The notes beneath the pieces are model-generated. The model searched no databases. It was not told where the DNA came from and saw only the letters and a program-made list of their open reading frames with translations. Below are positions 36,601-50,575 of a DNA stretch of 64,000 nucleotides, piece by piece. The stretch is from contig JAUIZM010000024.1 of NCBI GenBank assembly GCA_030848705.1, positions 1,302,001 to 1,366,000 of the forward strand, written 5' to 3'. The translations under genes and the position numbers were made by a program. Origin of the DNA: Heracleum sosnowskyi (lineage: Eukaryota > Streptophyta > Magnoliopsida > Apiales > Apiaceae). Within the stretch, counting starts at the first letter, position 1, and every line of letters starts with the position of its first letter.

Positions 36601-39600
36601 TTGTTGAATAAGTCGGGAATAAAGCTCTAAGTGGTTTGGATTGAGAGGAAACCCTAAAATCTAAAAAGTTGGTAATGTGTATATGAAATTAATTGCTTAT
36701 TCAATAAGTAAATATTCAAGGGTAAATCAAGTTCATTTTTATTTAAAAAGTCAATAATGAAGCTCTAAATGAATTTCTTGTAAAATAAGTCAAGAATAAA
36801 GCTTTATGTGATTTTCATTCATTTATTGAGAGTAACCCTAAATCCTAACAAGTCAATGACGAGGCTCACAAGTTTTATCCTTATTCTACATGTAATTATC
36901 TAAGCTCCAAGCAAATTTTATGTTTAAACAAGACAATAAAGAAGCTCTAAATTGATTACTTGTTGAATAAGTCGGGAATAAAGCTTCACCTGATTTTCAT
37001 TCATTTATTGAGAGTAACCCTAAATCCTAACAAGTCAATAACGAGGCTCACAAGTTTTATCCTTATTCTACATGTAAGTATCTAAGCTCCAAACAAATTT
37101 TATGTTTAAACAAGACAATAAAGAAGCTCTAAATTGATTACTTGTTGAATAAGTCGGGAATAAAGCTTTACGTGATTTTCATTCATTTATTGAGAGTAAC
37201 CCTAAATCCTAACAAAAGTCAATGACGAAGCTCACAAGTTTTATCCTTATTCTACATGTAAGTATCTAAGCTCCAAACAAATTTTATGTTAAAACAAGAC
37301 AATAAAGAAGCTCTAAATGGATTACTTGTTGAATAAGTCGGGAATAAAGCTCTAAGTGGTTTGGATTGAGAGGAAACCCTAAAATCTAAAAAGTTGGTAA
37401 TGTGTATATGAAATTAATTGCTTATTCAATAAGTAAATATTCAAGGGTAAATCAAGTTCATTTTTATTTAAAAAGTCAATAATGAAGCTCTAAATGAATT
37501 TCTTGTAAAATAAGTCAAGAATAAAGCTTTACGTGATTTTCATTCATTTATTGAGAGTAACCCTAAATCCTAACAAGTCAATGACGAGGCTCACAAGTTT
37601 TATCCTTATTCTACATGTAAGTATCTAAGCTCCAAGCAAATTTTATGTTTAAACAAGACAATAAAGAAGCTCTAAATTGATTACTTGTTGAATAAGTCGG
37701 GAATAAAGCTTCACCTGATTTTCATTCATTTATTGAGAGTAACCCTAAATCCTAACAAGTCAATAACGAGGCTCACAAGTTTTATCCTTATTCTACATGT
37801 AAGTATCTAAGCTCCAAACAAATTTTATGTTTAAACAAGACAATAAAGAAGCTCTAAATTGATTACTTGTTGAATAAGTCGGGAATAAAGCTCTAAGTGG
37901 TTTGGATTGAGAGGAAACCCTAAAATCTAAAAAGTTGGTAATGTGTATATGAAATTAATTGCTTATTCAATAAGTAAATATTCAAGGGTAAATCAAGTTC
38001 ATTTTTATTTAAAAAGTCAATAATGAAGCTCTAAATGAATTTCTTATAAAATAAGTCAAGAATAAAGCTTTACGTGATTTTCATTCATTTATTGAGAGTA
38101 ACCCTAAATCCTAACAAGTCAATGACGAGGCTCACAAGTTTTATCCTTATTCTACATGTAAGTATCTAAGCTCCAAGCAAATTTTATGTTTAAACAAGAC
38201 AATAAAGAAGCTCTAAATTGATTACTTGTTGAATAAGTCGGGAATAAAGCTTCACCTGATTTTCATTCATTTATTGAGAGTAACCCTAAATCCTAACAAG
38301 TCAATAACGAGGCTCACAAGTTTTATCCTTATTCTACATGTAAGTATCTAAGCTCCAAACAAATTTTATGTTTAAACAAGACAATAAAGAAGCTCTAAAT
38401 TGATTACTTGTTGAATAAGTCGGGAATAAAGCTTTACGTGATTTTCATTCATTTATTGAGAGTAACCCTAAATCCTAACAAGTCAATGACGAAGATCACA
38501 AGTTTTATCCTTATTCTACATGTAAGTATCTAAGCTCCAAACAAATTTTATGTTTAAACAAGACAATAAAGAAGCTCTAAATGGATTACTTGTTGAATAA
38601 GTCGGGAATAAAGCTCTAAGTGGTTTGGATTGAGAGGAAACCCTAAAATCTAAAAAGTTGGTAATGTGTATATGAAATTAATTGCTTATTCAATAAGTAA
38701 ATATCTAAGGGTAAATCAAGTTCATTTTTATTGAAAAAGTCAATAATGAATCTCTAAATGAATTTCTTGTAAAATTAGTCAAGAATAAAGCTTTACGTGA
38801 TTTTCATTCATTTATTGAGAGTAACCCTAAATCCTAACAAGTCAATGACGAGGCTCACAAGTTTTATCCTTATTCTACATGTAAGTATCTAAGCTCCAAG
38901 CAAATTTTATGTTTAAACAAGACAATAAAGAAGCTCTAAATTGATTACTTGTTGAATAAGTCGGGAATAAAGCTTCACCTGATTTTCATTCATTTATTGA
39001 GAGTAACCCTAAATCCTAACAAGTCAATAACGAGGCTCACAAGTTTTATCCTTATTCTACATGTAAGTATCTAAGCTCCAGACAAATTTTATGTTTAAAC
39101 AAGACAATAAAGAAGCTCTAAATGGATTACTTGTTGAATAAGTCGGGAATAAAGCTCTAAGTGGTTTGGATTGAGAGGAAACCCTAAAATCTAAAAAGTT
39201 GGTAATGTGTATATGAAATTAATTGCTTATTCAATAAGTAAATATTCAAGGGTAAATCAAGTTCATTTTTATTTAAAAAGTCAATAATGAAGCTCTAAAT
39301 GAATTTCTTGTAAAATAAGTCAAGAATAAAGCTTTACGTGATTTTCATTCATTTATTGAGAGTAACCCTAAATCCTAACAAGTCAATGACGAGGCTCACA
39401 AGTTTTATCCTTATTCTACATGTAAGTATCTAAGCTCCAAACAAATTTTATGTTTAAACAAGACAATAAAGAAGCTCTAAATTGATTACTTGTTGAATAA
39501 GTCGGGAATAAAGCTTTACGTGATTTTCATTCATTTATTGAGAGTAACCCTAAATCCTAACAAGTCAATGACGAAGCTCACAAGTTTTATCCTTATTCTA

Positions 39601-42600
39601 CATGTAAGTATCTAAGCTCCAAACAAATTTTATGTTAAAACAAGACAATAAAGAAGCTCTAAATGGATTACTTGTTGAATAAGTCGGGAATAAAGCTCTA
39701 AGTGGTTTGGATTGAGAGGAAACCCTAAAATCTAAAAAGTTGGTAATGTGTATATGAAATTAATTGCTTATTCAATAAGTAAATATTCAAGGGTAAATCA
39801 AGTTCATTTTTATTTAAAAAGTCAATAATGAAGCTCTAAATGAATTTCTTGTAAAATAAGTCAAGAATAAAGCTTTACGTTATTTTCATTCATTTATTGA
39901 GAGTAACCCTAAATCCTAACAAGTCAATGACGAGGCTCACAAGTTTTATCCTTATTCTACATGTAAGTATCTAAGCTCCAAGCAAATTTTATGTTTAAAC
40001 AAGACAATAAAGAAGCTCTAAATTGATTACTTGTTGAATAAGTTGGGAATAAAGCTTCACCTGATTTTCATTCATTTATTGAGAGTAACCCTAAATCCTA
40101 ACAAGTCAATAACGAGGCTCACAAGTTTTATCCTTATTCTACATGTAAGTATCTAAGCTCCAAACAAATTTTATGTTTAAACAAGACAATAAAGAAGCTC
40201 TAAATTGATTACTTGTTGAATAAGTCGGGAATAAAGCTTTACGTGATTTTCATTCATTTATTGAGAGTAACCCTAAATCCTAACAAGTCAATGACGAAGC
40301 TCACAAGTTTTATCCTTATTCTACATGTAAGTATCTAAGCTCCAAACAAATTTTATGTTAAAACAAGACAATAAAGAAGCTCTAAATGGATTACTTGTTG
40401 AATAAGTCGGGAATAAAGCTCTAAGTGGTTTGGATTGAGAGGAAACCCTAAAATCTAAAAAGTTGGTAATGTGTATATGAAATTAATTGCTTATTCAATA
40501 AGTAAATATCTAAGGGTAAATCAAGTTCATTTTTATTTAAAAAGTCAATAATGAAGCTCTAAATGAATTTCTTGTAAAATAAGTCAAGAATAAAGCTTTA
40601 CGTGATTTTCATTCATTTATTGAGAGTAACCCTAAATCCTAACAAGTCAATGACGAGGCTCACAAGTTTTATCCTTATTATACATGTAAGTATCTAAGCT
40701 CCAAGCAAATTTTATGTTTAAACAAGACAATAAAGAAGCTCTAAATTGATTACTTGTTGAATAAGTCGGGAATAAAGCTTCACCTGATTTTCATTCATTT
40801 ATTGAGAGTAACCCTAAATCCTAACAAGTCAATAACGAGGCTCACAAGTTTTATCCTTATTCTACATGTAAGTATCTAAGCTCCAAACAAATTTTATGTT
40901 TAAACAAGACAATAAAGAAGCTCTAAATTGATTACTTGTTGAATAAGTCGGGAATAAAGCTCTAAGTGGTTTGGATTGAGAGGAAACCCTAAAATCTAAA
41001 AAGTTGGTAATGTGTATATGAAATTAATTGCTTATTCAATAAGTAAATATTCAAGGGTAAATCAAGTTCATTTTTATTTAAAAAGTCAATAATGAAGCTC
41101 TAAATGAATTTCTTGTAAAATAAGTCAAGAATAAAGCTTTATGTGATTTTCATTCATTTATTGAGAGTAACCCTAAATCCTAACAAGTCAATGACGAGGC
41201 TCACAAGTTTTATCCTTATTCTACATGTAAGTATCTAAGCTCCAAGCAAATTTTATGTTTAAACAAGACAATAAAGAAGCTCTAAATTGATTACTTGTTG
41301 AATAAGTCGGGAATAAAGCTTCACCTGATTTTCATTCATTTATTGAGAGTAACCCTAAATCCTAACAAGTCAATAACGAGGCTCACAAGTTTTATCCTTA
41401 TTCTACATGTAAGTATCTAAGCTCCAAACAAATTTTATGTTTAAACAAGACAATAAAGAAGCTCTAAATGGATTACTTGTTGAATAAGTCGGGAATAAAG
41501 CTTCACCTGATTTTCATTCATTTATTGAGAGTAACCCTAAATCCTAACAAGTCAATAACGAGGCTCACAAGTTTTATCCTTATTCTACATGTAAGTATCT
41601 AAGCTCCAAACAAATTTTATGTTTAAACAAGACAATAAAGAAGCTCTAAATGGATTACTTGTTGAATAAGTCGGGAATAAAGCTCTAAGTGGTTTGGATT
41701 GAGAGGAAACCCTAAAATCTAAAAAGTTGGTAATGTGTATATGAAATTAATTGCTTATTCAATAAGTAAATATCTAAGGGTAAATCAAGTTCATTTTTAT
41801 TGAAAAAGTCAATAATGAAGCTCTAAATGAATTTCTTGTAAAATTAGTCAAGAATAAAGCTTTACGTGATTTTCATTCATTTATTGAGAGTAACCCTAAA
41901 TCCTAACAAGTCAATGACGAGGCTCACAAGTTTTATCCTTATTCTACATGTAAGTATCTAAGCTCCAAGCAAATTTTATGTTTAAACAAGACAATAAAGA
42001 AGCTGTAAATTGATTACTTGTTGAATAAGTCGGGAATAAAGCTTCACCTGATTTTCATTCATTTATTGAGAGTAACCCTAAATCCTAACAAGTCAATAAC
42101 GAGGCTCACAAGTTTTATCCTTATTCTACATGTAAGTATCTAAGCTCCAAACAAATTTTATGTTTAAACAAGACAATAAAGAAGCTCTAAATGGATTACT
42201 TGTTGAATAAGTCGGGAATAAAGCTTCACCTGATTTTCATTCATTTATTTAGAGTAACCCTAAATCCTAACAAGTCAATAACGAGGCTCACAAGTTTTAT
42301 CCTTATTCTACATGTAAGTATCTAAGCTCCAAACAAATTTTAAGTTTAAACAAGACAATAAAGAAGCTCTAAATTGATTACTTGTTGAATAAGTCGGGAA
42401 TAAAGCTCTAAGTGGTTTGGATTGAGAGGAAACCCTAAAATCTAAAAAGTTGGTAATGTGTATATGAAATTAATTGCTTATTCAATAAGTAAATATTCAA
42501 GGGTAAATCAAGTTCATTTTTATTTAAAAAGTCAATAATGAAGCTCTAAATGAATTTCTTATAAAATAAGTCAAGAATAAAGCTTTACGTGATTTTCATT

Positions 42601-43699
42601 CATTTATTGAGAGTAACCCTAAATCCTAACAAGTCAATGACGAGGCTCACAAGTTTTATCCTTATTCTACATGTAAGTATCTAAGCTCCAAGCAAATTTT
42701 ATGTTTAAACAAGACAATAAAGAAGCTCTAAATTGATTACTTGTTGAATAAGTCGGGAATAAAGCTTCACCTGATTTTCATTCATTTATTGAGAGTAACC
42801 CTAAATCCTAACAAGTCAATAACGAGGCTCACAAGTTTTATCCTTATTCTACATGTAAGTATCTAAGCTCCAAACAAATTTTATGTTTAAACAAGACAAT
42901 AAAGAAGCTCTAAATTGATTACTTGTTGAATAAGTCGGGAATAAAGCTTTACGTGATTTTCATTCATTTATTGAGAGTAACCCTAAATCCTAACAAGTCA
43001 ATGACGAAGATCACAAGTTTTATCCTTATTCTACATGTAAGTATCTAAGCTCCAAACAAATTTTATGTTTAAACAAGACAATAAAGAAGCTCTAAATGGA
43101 TTACTTGTTGAATAAGTCGGGAATAAAGCTCTAAGTGGTTTGGATTGAGAGGAAACCCTAAAATCTAAAAAGTTGGTAATGTGTATATGAAATTAATTGC
43201 TTATTCAATAAGTAAATATCTAAGGGTAAATCAAGTTCATTTTTATTGAAAAAGTCAATAATGAAGCTCTAAATGAATTTCTTGTAAAATTAGTCAAGAA
43301 TAAAGCTTTACGTGATTTTCATTCATTTATTGAGAGTAACCCTAAATCCTAACAAGTCAATGACGAGGCTCACAAGTTTTATCCTTATTCTACATGTAAG
43401 TATCTAAGCTCCAAGCAAATTTTATGTTTAAACAAGACAATAAAGAAGCTCTAAATTGATTACTTGTTGAATAAGTCGGGAATAAAGCTTCACCTGATTT
43501 TCATTCATTTATTGAGAGTAACCCTAAATCCTAACAAGTCAATAACGAGGCTCACAAGTTTTATCCTTATTCTACATGTAAGTATCTAAGCTCCAAACAA
43601 ATTTTATGTTTAAACAAGACAATAAAGAAGCTCTAAATGGATTACTTGTTGAATAAGTCGGGAATAAAGCTCTAAGTGGTTTGGATTGAGAGGAAACCC

Positions 43700-46600
43700 T
43701 AAAATCTAAAAAGTTGGTAATGTGTATATGAAATTAATTGCTTATTCAATAAGTAAATATTCAAGGGTAAATCAAGTTCATTTTTATTTAAAAAGTCAAT
43801 AATGAAGCTCTAAATGAATTTCTTGTAAAATAAGTCAAGAATAAAGCTTTACGTGATTTTCATTCATTTATTGAGAGTAACCCTAAATCCTAACAAGTCA
43901 ATGACGAGGCTCACAAGTTTTATCCTTTTTCTACATGTAAGTATCTAAGCTCCAAGCAAATTTTATGTTTAAACAAGACAATAAAGAAGCTCTAAATTGA
44001 TTACTTGTTGAATAAGTCGGGAATAAAGCTTCACCTGATTTTCATTCATTTATTGAGAGTAACCCTAAATCCTAACAAGTCAATAACGAGGCTCACAAGT
44101 TTTATCCTTATTCTACATGTAAGTATCTAAGCTCCAAACAAATTTTATGTTTAAACAAGACAATAAAGAAGCTCTAAATTGATTACTTGTTGAATAAGTC
44201 GGGAATAAAGCTTTACGTGATTTTCATTCATTTATTGAGAGTAACCCTAAATCCTAACAAGTCAATAACGAAGATCACAAGTTTTATCCTTATTCTACAT
44301 GTAAGTATCTAAGCTCCAAACAAATTTTATGTTTAAACAAGACAATAAAGAAGCTCTAAATGGATTACTTGTTGAATAAGTCGGGAATAAAGCTCTAAGT
44401 GGTTTGGATTGAGAGGAAACCCTAAAATCTAAAAAGTTGGTAATGTGTATATGAAATTAATTGCTTATTCAATAAGTAAATATTCAAGGGTAAATCAAGT
44501 TCATTTTTATTTAAAGAGTCAATAATGAAGCTCTAAATGAATTTCTTGTAAAATAAGTCAAGAATAAAGCTTTACGTGGTTTTCATTCATTTATTGAGAG
44601 TAACCCTAAATCCTAACAAGTCAATGACGAGGCTCACAAGTTTTATCCTTATTCTACATGTAAGTATCTAAGCTCCAAACAAATTTTATGTTTAAACAAG
44701 ACAATAAAGAAGCTCTAAATTGATTACTTGTTGAATAAGTCGGGAATAAAGCTTTACGTGATTTTCATTCATTTATTGAGAGTAACCCTAAATCCTAACA
44801 AGTCAATGACGAAGATCACAAGTTTTATCCTTATTCTACATGTAAGTATCTAAGCACCAAACAAATTTTATGTTTAAACAAGATAATAAAGAAGCTCTAA
44901 ATGGATTACTTGTTGAATAAGTCGGGAATAAAGCTCTAAGTGGTTTGGATTGAGAGAAAACCCTAAAATCTAAAAAGTTGGTAATGTGTATATGAAATTA
45001 ATTGCTTATTCAATAAGTAAATATCTAAGGGCAAATCAAGTTCATTTTTATTTAAAAAGTCAATAATGAAGCTCTAAATGAATTTCCTGTAAAATAAGTC
45101 AAGAATAAAGCTTTACGTGATTTTCATTCATTTATTGAGAGTAACCCTAAATCCTAACAAGTCAATGACGAGGCTCACAAGTTTTATCGTTATTCTACAT
45201 GTAAGTATCTAAGCTCCAAACAAATTTTATGTTTAAACAAGACAATAAAGAAGCTCTAAATTGATTACTTGTTGAATAAGTCGGGAATAAAGCTTTACGT
45301 GATTTTCATTCATTTATTGAGAGTAACCCTAAATCCTAACAAAAGTCAATGACGAAGCTCACAAGTTTTATCCTTATTCTACATGTAAGTATCTAAGCTC
45401 CAAACAAATTTTATGTTAAAACAAGACAATAAAGAAGCTCTAAATGGATTACTTGTTGAATAAGTCGGGAATAAAGCTCTAAGTGGTTTGGATTGAGAGG
45501 AAACCCTAAAATCTAAAAAGTTGGTAATGTGTATATGAAATTAATTGCTTATTCAATAAGTAAATATTCAAGGGTAAATCAAGTTCATTTTTATTTAAAA
45601 AGTCAATAATGAAGCTCTAAATGAATTTCTTGTAAAATAAGTCAAGAATAAAGCTTTACGTGATTTTCATTCATTTATTGAGAGTAACCCTAAATCCTAA
45701 CAAGTCAATGACGAGGCTCACAAGTTTTATCCTTTTTCTACATGTAAGTATCTAAGCTCCAAGCAAATTTTATGTTTAAACAAGACAATAAAGAAGCTCT
45801 AAATTGATTACTTGTTGAATAAGTCGGGAATAAAGCTTCACCTGATTTTCATTCATTTATTGAGAGTAACCCTAAATCCTAACAAGTCAATAACGAGGCT
45901 CACAAGTTTTATCCTTATTCTACATGTAAGTATCTAAGCTCCAAACAAATTTTATGTTTAAACAAGACAATAAAGAAGCTCTAAATTGATTACTTGTTGA
46001 ATAAGTCGGGAATAAAGCTTTACGTGATTTTCATTCATTTATTGAGAGTAACCCTAAATCCTAACAAGTCAATAACGAAGATCACAAGTTTTATCCTTAT
46101 TGTACATGTAAGTATCTAAGCTCCAAACAAATTTTATGTTTAAACAAGACAATAAAGAAGCTCTAAATGGATTACTTGTTGAATAAGTCGGGAATAAAGC
46201 TCTAAGTGGTTTGGATTGAGAGGAAACCCTAAAATCTAAAAAGTTGGTAATGTGTATATGAAATTAATTGCTTATTCAATAAGTAAATATTCAAGGGTAA
46301 ATCAAGTTCATTTTTATTTAAAGAGTCAATAATGAAGCTCTAAATGAATTTCTTGTAAAATAAGTCAAGAATAAAGCTTTACGTGGTTTTCATTCATTTA
46401 TTGAGAGTAACCCTAAATCCTAACAAGTCAATGACGAGGCTCACAAGTTTTATCCTTATTCTACATGTAAGTATCTAAGCTCCAAACAAATTTTATGTTT
46501 AAACAAGACAATAAAGAAGCTCTAAATTGATTACTTGTTGAATAAGTCGGGAATAAAGCTTTACGTGATTTTCATTCATTTATTGAGAGTAACCCTAAAT

Positions 46601-47320
46601 CCTAACAAGTCAATGACGAAGATCACAAGTTTTATCCTTATTCTACATGTAAGTATCTAAGCACCAAACAAATTTTATGTTTAAACAAGATAATAAAGAA
46701 GCTCTAAATGGATTACTTGTTGAATAAGTCGGGAATAAAGCTCTAAGTGGTTTGGATTGAGAGGAAACCCTAAAATCTAAAAAGTTGGTAATGTGTATAT
46801 GAAATTAATTGCTTATTCAATAAGTAAATATCTAAGGGCAAATCAAGTTCATTTTTATTTAAAAAGTCAATAATGAAGCTCTAAATGAATTTCCTGTAAA
46901 ATAAGTCAAGAATAAAGCTTTACGTGATTTTCATTCATTTATTGAGAGTAACCCTAAATCCTAACAAGTCAATGACGAGGCTCACAAGTTTTATCGTTAT
47001 TCTACATGTAAGTATCTAAGCTCCAAACAAATTTTATGTTTAAACAAGACAATAAAGAAGCTCTAAATTGATTACTTGTTGAATAAGTCGGGAATAAAGC
47101 TTTACGTGATTTTCATTCATTTATTGAGAGTAACCCTAAATCCTAACAAAAGTCAATGACGAAGCTCACAAGTTTTATCCTTATTCTACATGTAAGTATC
47201 TAAGCTCCAAACAAATTTTATGTTAAAACAAGACAATAAAGAAGCTCTAAATGGATTACTTGTTGAATAAGTCGGGAATAAAGCTCTAAGTGGTTTGGAT
47301 TGAGAGGAAACCCTAAAATC
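43700..47320. repeat. Recent 1,807-bp tandem duplication inside the satellite (10-monomer unit)
   Basis: Four private variants recur at exactly 1,807 bp: TCCTTTTTCTAC (about 43922 and 45729), TTATCGTTATTC (about 45185 and 46992), AAAAGTCAATG (45341 and 47148) and TAAGCACC (near 44852 and 46659). TTAAAGAGTC (near 44512 and 46319) fits too. The unit is seven A and three B monomers plus the 2-bp insertion. The copies differ at only a few positions (for example GAGAGAAAACC/GAGAGGAAACC). Outer boundaries are approximate. Confidence 0.87.
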
Positions 47321-49087
47321 TAAAAAGTTGGTAATGTGTATATGAAATTAATTGCTTATTCAATAAGTAAATATTCAAGGGTAAATCAAGTTCATTTTTA
47401 TTTAAAAAGTCAATAATGAAGCTCTAAATGAATTTCTTGCAAAATAAGTCAAGAATAAAGCTTTACGTGATTTTCATTCATTTATTGAGAGTAACCCTAA
47501 ATCCTAACAAGTCAATGACGAGGCTCACAAGTTTTATCCTTATTCTACATGTAAGTATCTAAGCTCCAAGCAAATTTTATGTTTAAACAAGACAATAAAG
47601 AAGCTCTAAATTGATTACTTGTTGAATAAGTCGGGAATAAAGCTTCACCTGATTTTCATTCATTTATTGAGAGTAACCCTAAATCCTAACAAGTCAATAA
47701 CGAGGCTCACAAGTTTTATCCTTATTCTACATGTAAGTATCTAAGCTCCAAACAAATTTTATGTTTAAACAAGACAATAAAGAAGCTCTAAATTGATTAC
47801 TTGTTGAATAAGTCGGGAATAAAGCTCTAAGTGGTTTGGATTGAGAGGAAACCCTAAAATCTAAAAAGTTGGTAATGTGTATATGAAATTAATTGCTTAT
47901 TCAATAAATAAATATTCAAGGGTAAATCAAGTTCATTTTTATTTAAAGAGTCAATAATGAAGCTCTAAATGAATTTCTTGTAAAATAAGTCAAGAATAAA
48001 GCTTTACGTGATTTTCATTCATTTATTGAGAGTAACCCTAAATCCTAACAAGTCAATGACGAGGCTCACAAGTTTTATCCTTATTCTACATGTAAGTATC
48101 TAAGCTCCAAGCAAATTTTATGTTTAAACAAGACAATAAAGAAGCTCTAAATTGATTACTTGTTGAATAAGTCGGGAATAAAGCTTTACGTGATTGTCAT
48201 TCATTTATTGAGAGTAACCCTAAATCCTAACAAGTCAATGACGAAGCTCACAAGTTTTATCCTTATTCTACATGTAAGTATCTAAGCTCCAAACAAATTT
48301 TATGTTAAAACAAGACAATAAAGAAGCTCTAAATGGATTACTTGTTGAATAAGTCGGGAATAAAGCTCTAAGTGGTTTGGATTGAGAGGAAACCCTAAAA
48401 TCTAAAAAGTTGGTAATGTGTATATGAAATTAATTGCTTATTCAATAAGTAAATATTCAAGGGTAAATCAAGTTCATTTTTATTTAAAAAGTCAATAATG
48501 AAGCTCTAAATGAATTTCTTGTAAAATAAGTCAAGAATAAAGCTTTACGTGATTTTCATTCATTTATTGAGAGTAACCCTAAATCCTAACAAGTCAATGA
48601 CGAGGCTCACAAGTTTTATCCTTATTCTACATGTAAGTATCTAAGCTCCAAGCAAATTTTATGTTTAAACAAGACAATAAAGAAGCTCTAAATTGATTAC
48701 TTGTTGAATAAGTCGGGAATAAAGCTTCACCTGAATTTCATTCATTTATTGAGAGTAACCCTAAATCCTAACAAGTCAATAACGAGGCTCACAAGTTTTA
48801 TCCTTATTCTACATGTAAGTATCTAAGCTCCAAACAAATTTTATGTTTAAACAAGACAATAAAGAAGCTCTAAATTGATTACTTGTTGAATAAGTCGGGA
48901 ATAAAGCTTTACGTGATTTTCATTCATTTATTGAGAGTAACCCTAAATCCTAACAAGTCAATAACGAAGATCACAAGTTTTATCCTTATTCTACATGTAA
49001 GTATCTAAGCTCCAAACAAATTTTATGTTTAAACAAGACAATAAAGAAGCTCTAAATGGATTACTTGTTGAATAAGTCGGGAATAAA

Positions 49088-49800
49088 TCTATTTATGATG
49101 AGTATATGATGAGTTATGTGTGCCAATGTGGGCCTGAATATTTTTATTTATATTTTTGGGGATTTAAATCTATTTAAATCCAGTATTATTGACCTTCAGA
49201 GATTTTTTACTTAATTATCGGAGTTATTTAAAATCACGAAATCTTTTGTGATATTATCTTTGAAATATTATTGAGTTTTTAAAATTCGTGGGAGAATTAT
49301 TTTAAGTGTTTAAGTATTTTTAAAGTGATTTTAAAAGTTGTTTTGAGTTTAAAGGATCAAATCTTGTAAAAATCATATTTAATTCAAATTTGATCCTAAA
49401 AATATTTTAAAAGTATGGGAATGTTCGTAATTTCATAAAGTTTATTTTAGAATATTTAAATTTATTTTCTCCTTAATTTATGACCAATATCGATTTTAGA
49501 AGTATAATAAAGTGGTTTTAAAGTGGTTTTTCAGAATTGAGCATTTGAATGTTTTAGAGTAATTTCAGTATAGAAAGTATTTAATTAGTTAGAATTATGT
49601 TTTTTTTTTAGAATTTATTTCGAATTAAACTATTTCGTCTCGAAAGTATTCTCAGTACCGAGCTATTTGGCTATTGGGTTTAGTTAGTGGTGTTAATTAG
49701 TGACACGTATTCAACCTCATCTATTATATACAAACACAGCCCCACACAATAATATACACAGCTTTTCTTCTTCTTTGATTAGCTAAAAAAAAAAAACTGA
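49088..49800 (+). mobile_element. LTR-like fragment, AT-rich U3-type sequence with TATA box
   Basis: The satellite ends at 49087 and unrelated AT-rich sequence starts. It lacks coding potential and leads into TATTATATACAAACACAGCC (TATA near 49724), followed by a short leader and a GC-rich stretch. This order (long AT-rich U3, TATA, CT-rich leader, GC-rich R/U5) is common in plant Ty3/gypsy LTRs. A host promoter is the alternative. The left end is truncated at the satellite junction. Confidence 0.5.
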
Positions 49801-50215
49801 AGCAGACCTCGTTTCTTTAGATCGGACAAACTGAAACCAAGAAACACAACACCACCACCGTCCATTTCATCTCCGGCCACCGCCGTGTCACGGCGCCGTC
49901 AGGCTTTCCGACCGTGACCGCCGTTTCCCGGCCTTCTTTCCGCCACTGTCGCCAGTTCCGACCAGGAACGCCGCTGTGCCTGCCGTCTGTTCCTTTCTCC
50001 GATTGCACAGCCGCCGCCGCCGGACAGTACTGCCACCGCTGTTTCCGCCAGCCACCGCCAAGGTCACCGCACCTGTTCAGTCTTTTTTCCGACGCCACCA
50101 CATCCTGCCGCCGTTTTCTTTCCGGCACTTCTTCAGTTCTATCATTCCTTTTTCCACCAGCAAACGGACTGCTGCGTAAGGGTGTGTAATTTCGGCTCCA
50201 AGGTTAGTTTGTGCC
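49801..50215 (+). other. GC-rich leader-like block downstream of the TATA box
   Basis: This block of CCGCC/CCACCGCC-rich sequence differs sharply in composition from everything around it. Overlapping reading frames on both strands (49817-50128 minus, 49914-50189 plus, 49976-50179 plus) look proline-, serine- and arginine-rich because of the base composition and show no domain. I read it as the transcribed R/U5 part of a gypsy-type LTR or a non-coding leader, not a gene. Confidence 0.5.
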
Positions 50216-50575
50216 GCCAATGAATATTCAAAATAATATTCCTCAAATAAGTAAACCTCAAATTAATATTCAAAATAATATTCATTAATTAATAAATCTC
50301 AAATGAATATTCGAAAAATAATATCCATTAAATAATTAAATCTCAAATGAATATTCAAAATTAAAATTCATTAAATAAATAATTAATCCTCGAATGAATA
50401 TTCATAAATAATATTCATTAATTAATTAAATAATCTTCAAATGAATATTCAAAATTAATATTCATTAAATAATCCTCAGATGAATATTCACAATAATATT
50501 CTTAAAGTCAATAATCCTCAAATGAATATTAATAATATTCTTTAAATAAATAATCCTTAACATATACAGAAATAT
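50216..50575. repeat. Degenerate AT-rich tandem repeat around GAATATTC
   Basis: CTCAAATGAATATTC followed by AAAATTAATATTCATTAAATAA-like sequence recurs seven to eight times at irregular spacing of about 40-60 bp. The core GAATATTC/AATATT is self-complementary. There is no coding potential. Confidence 0.75.

Larger units (their letters stand above)
30657..49087. repeat. Tandem satellite array, central block (about 102 monomers)
   Basis: The same A (182 bp) and B (177 bp) monomers resume in exact phase after the CACTA element and continue to 49087, where the array stops at the monomer junction GTCGGGAATAAA. Local sub-blocks carry B monomers with TTTATTGAAAAAGTC and AAAATTAGTC (near 31141, 31867, 38730, 41796, 43246) and A monomers with AGAGTACCCC (near 32321 and 34670). 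There is no gene in the block. Confidence 0.97.

Noticed and set aside
1..49087. Regularly spaced repeats that might suggest a CRISPR array
   Set aside because: The whole 177-182-bp unit repeats head to tail with no unique spacers, in plant DNA. It is a satellite.
49817..50189. Proline/serine/arginine-rich ORFs on both strands
   Set aside because: Several overlapping frames are open only because the block is GC-rich (CCGCC repeats). There is no domain, no consistent start and both strands are open, so no gene is called.
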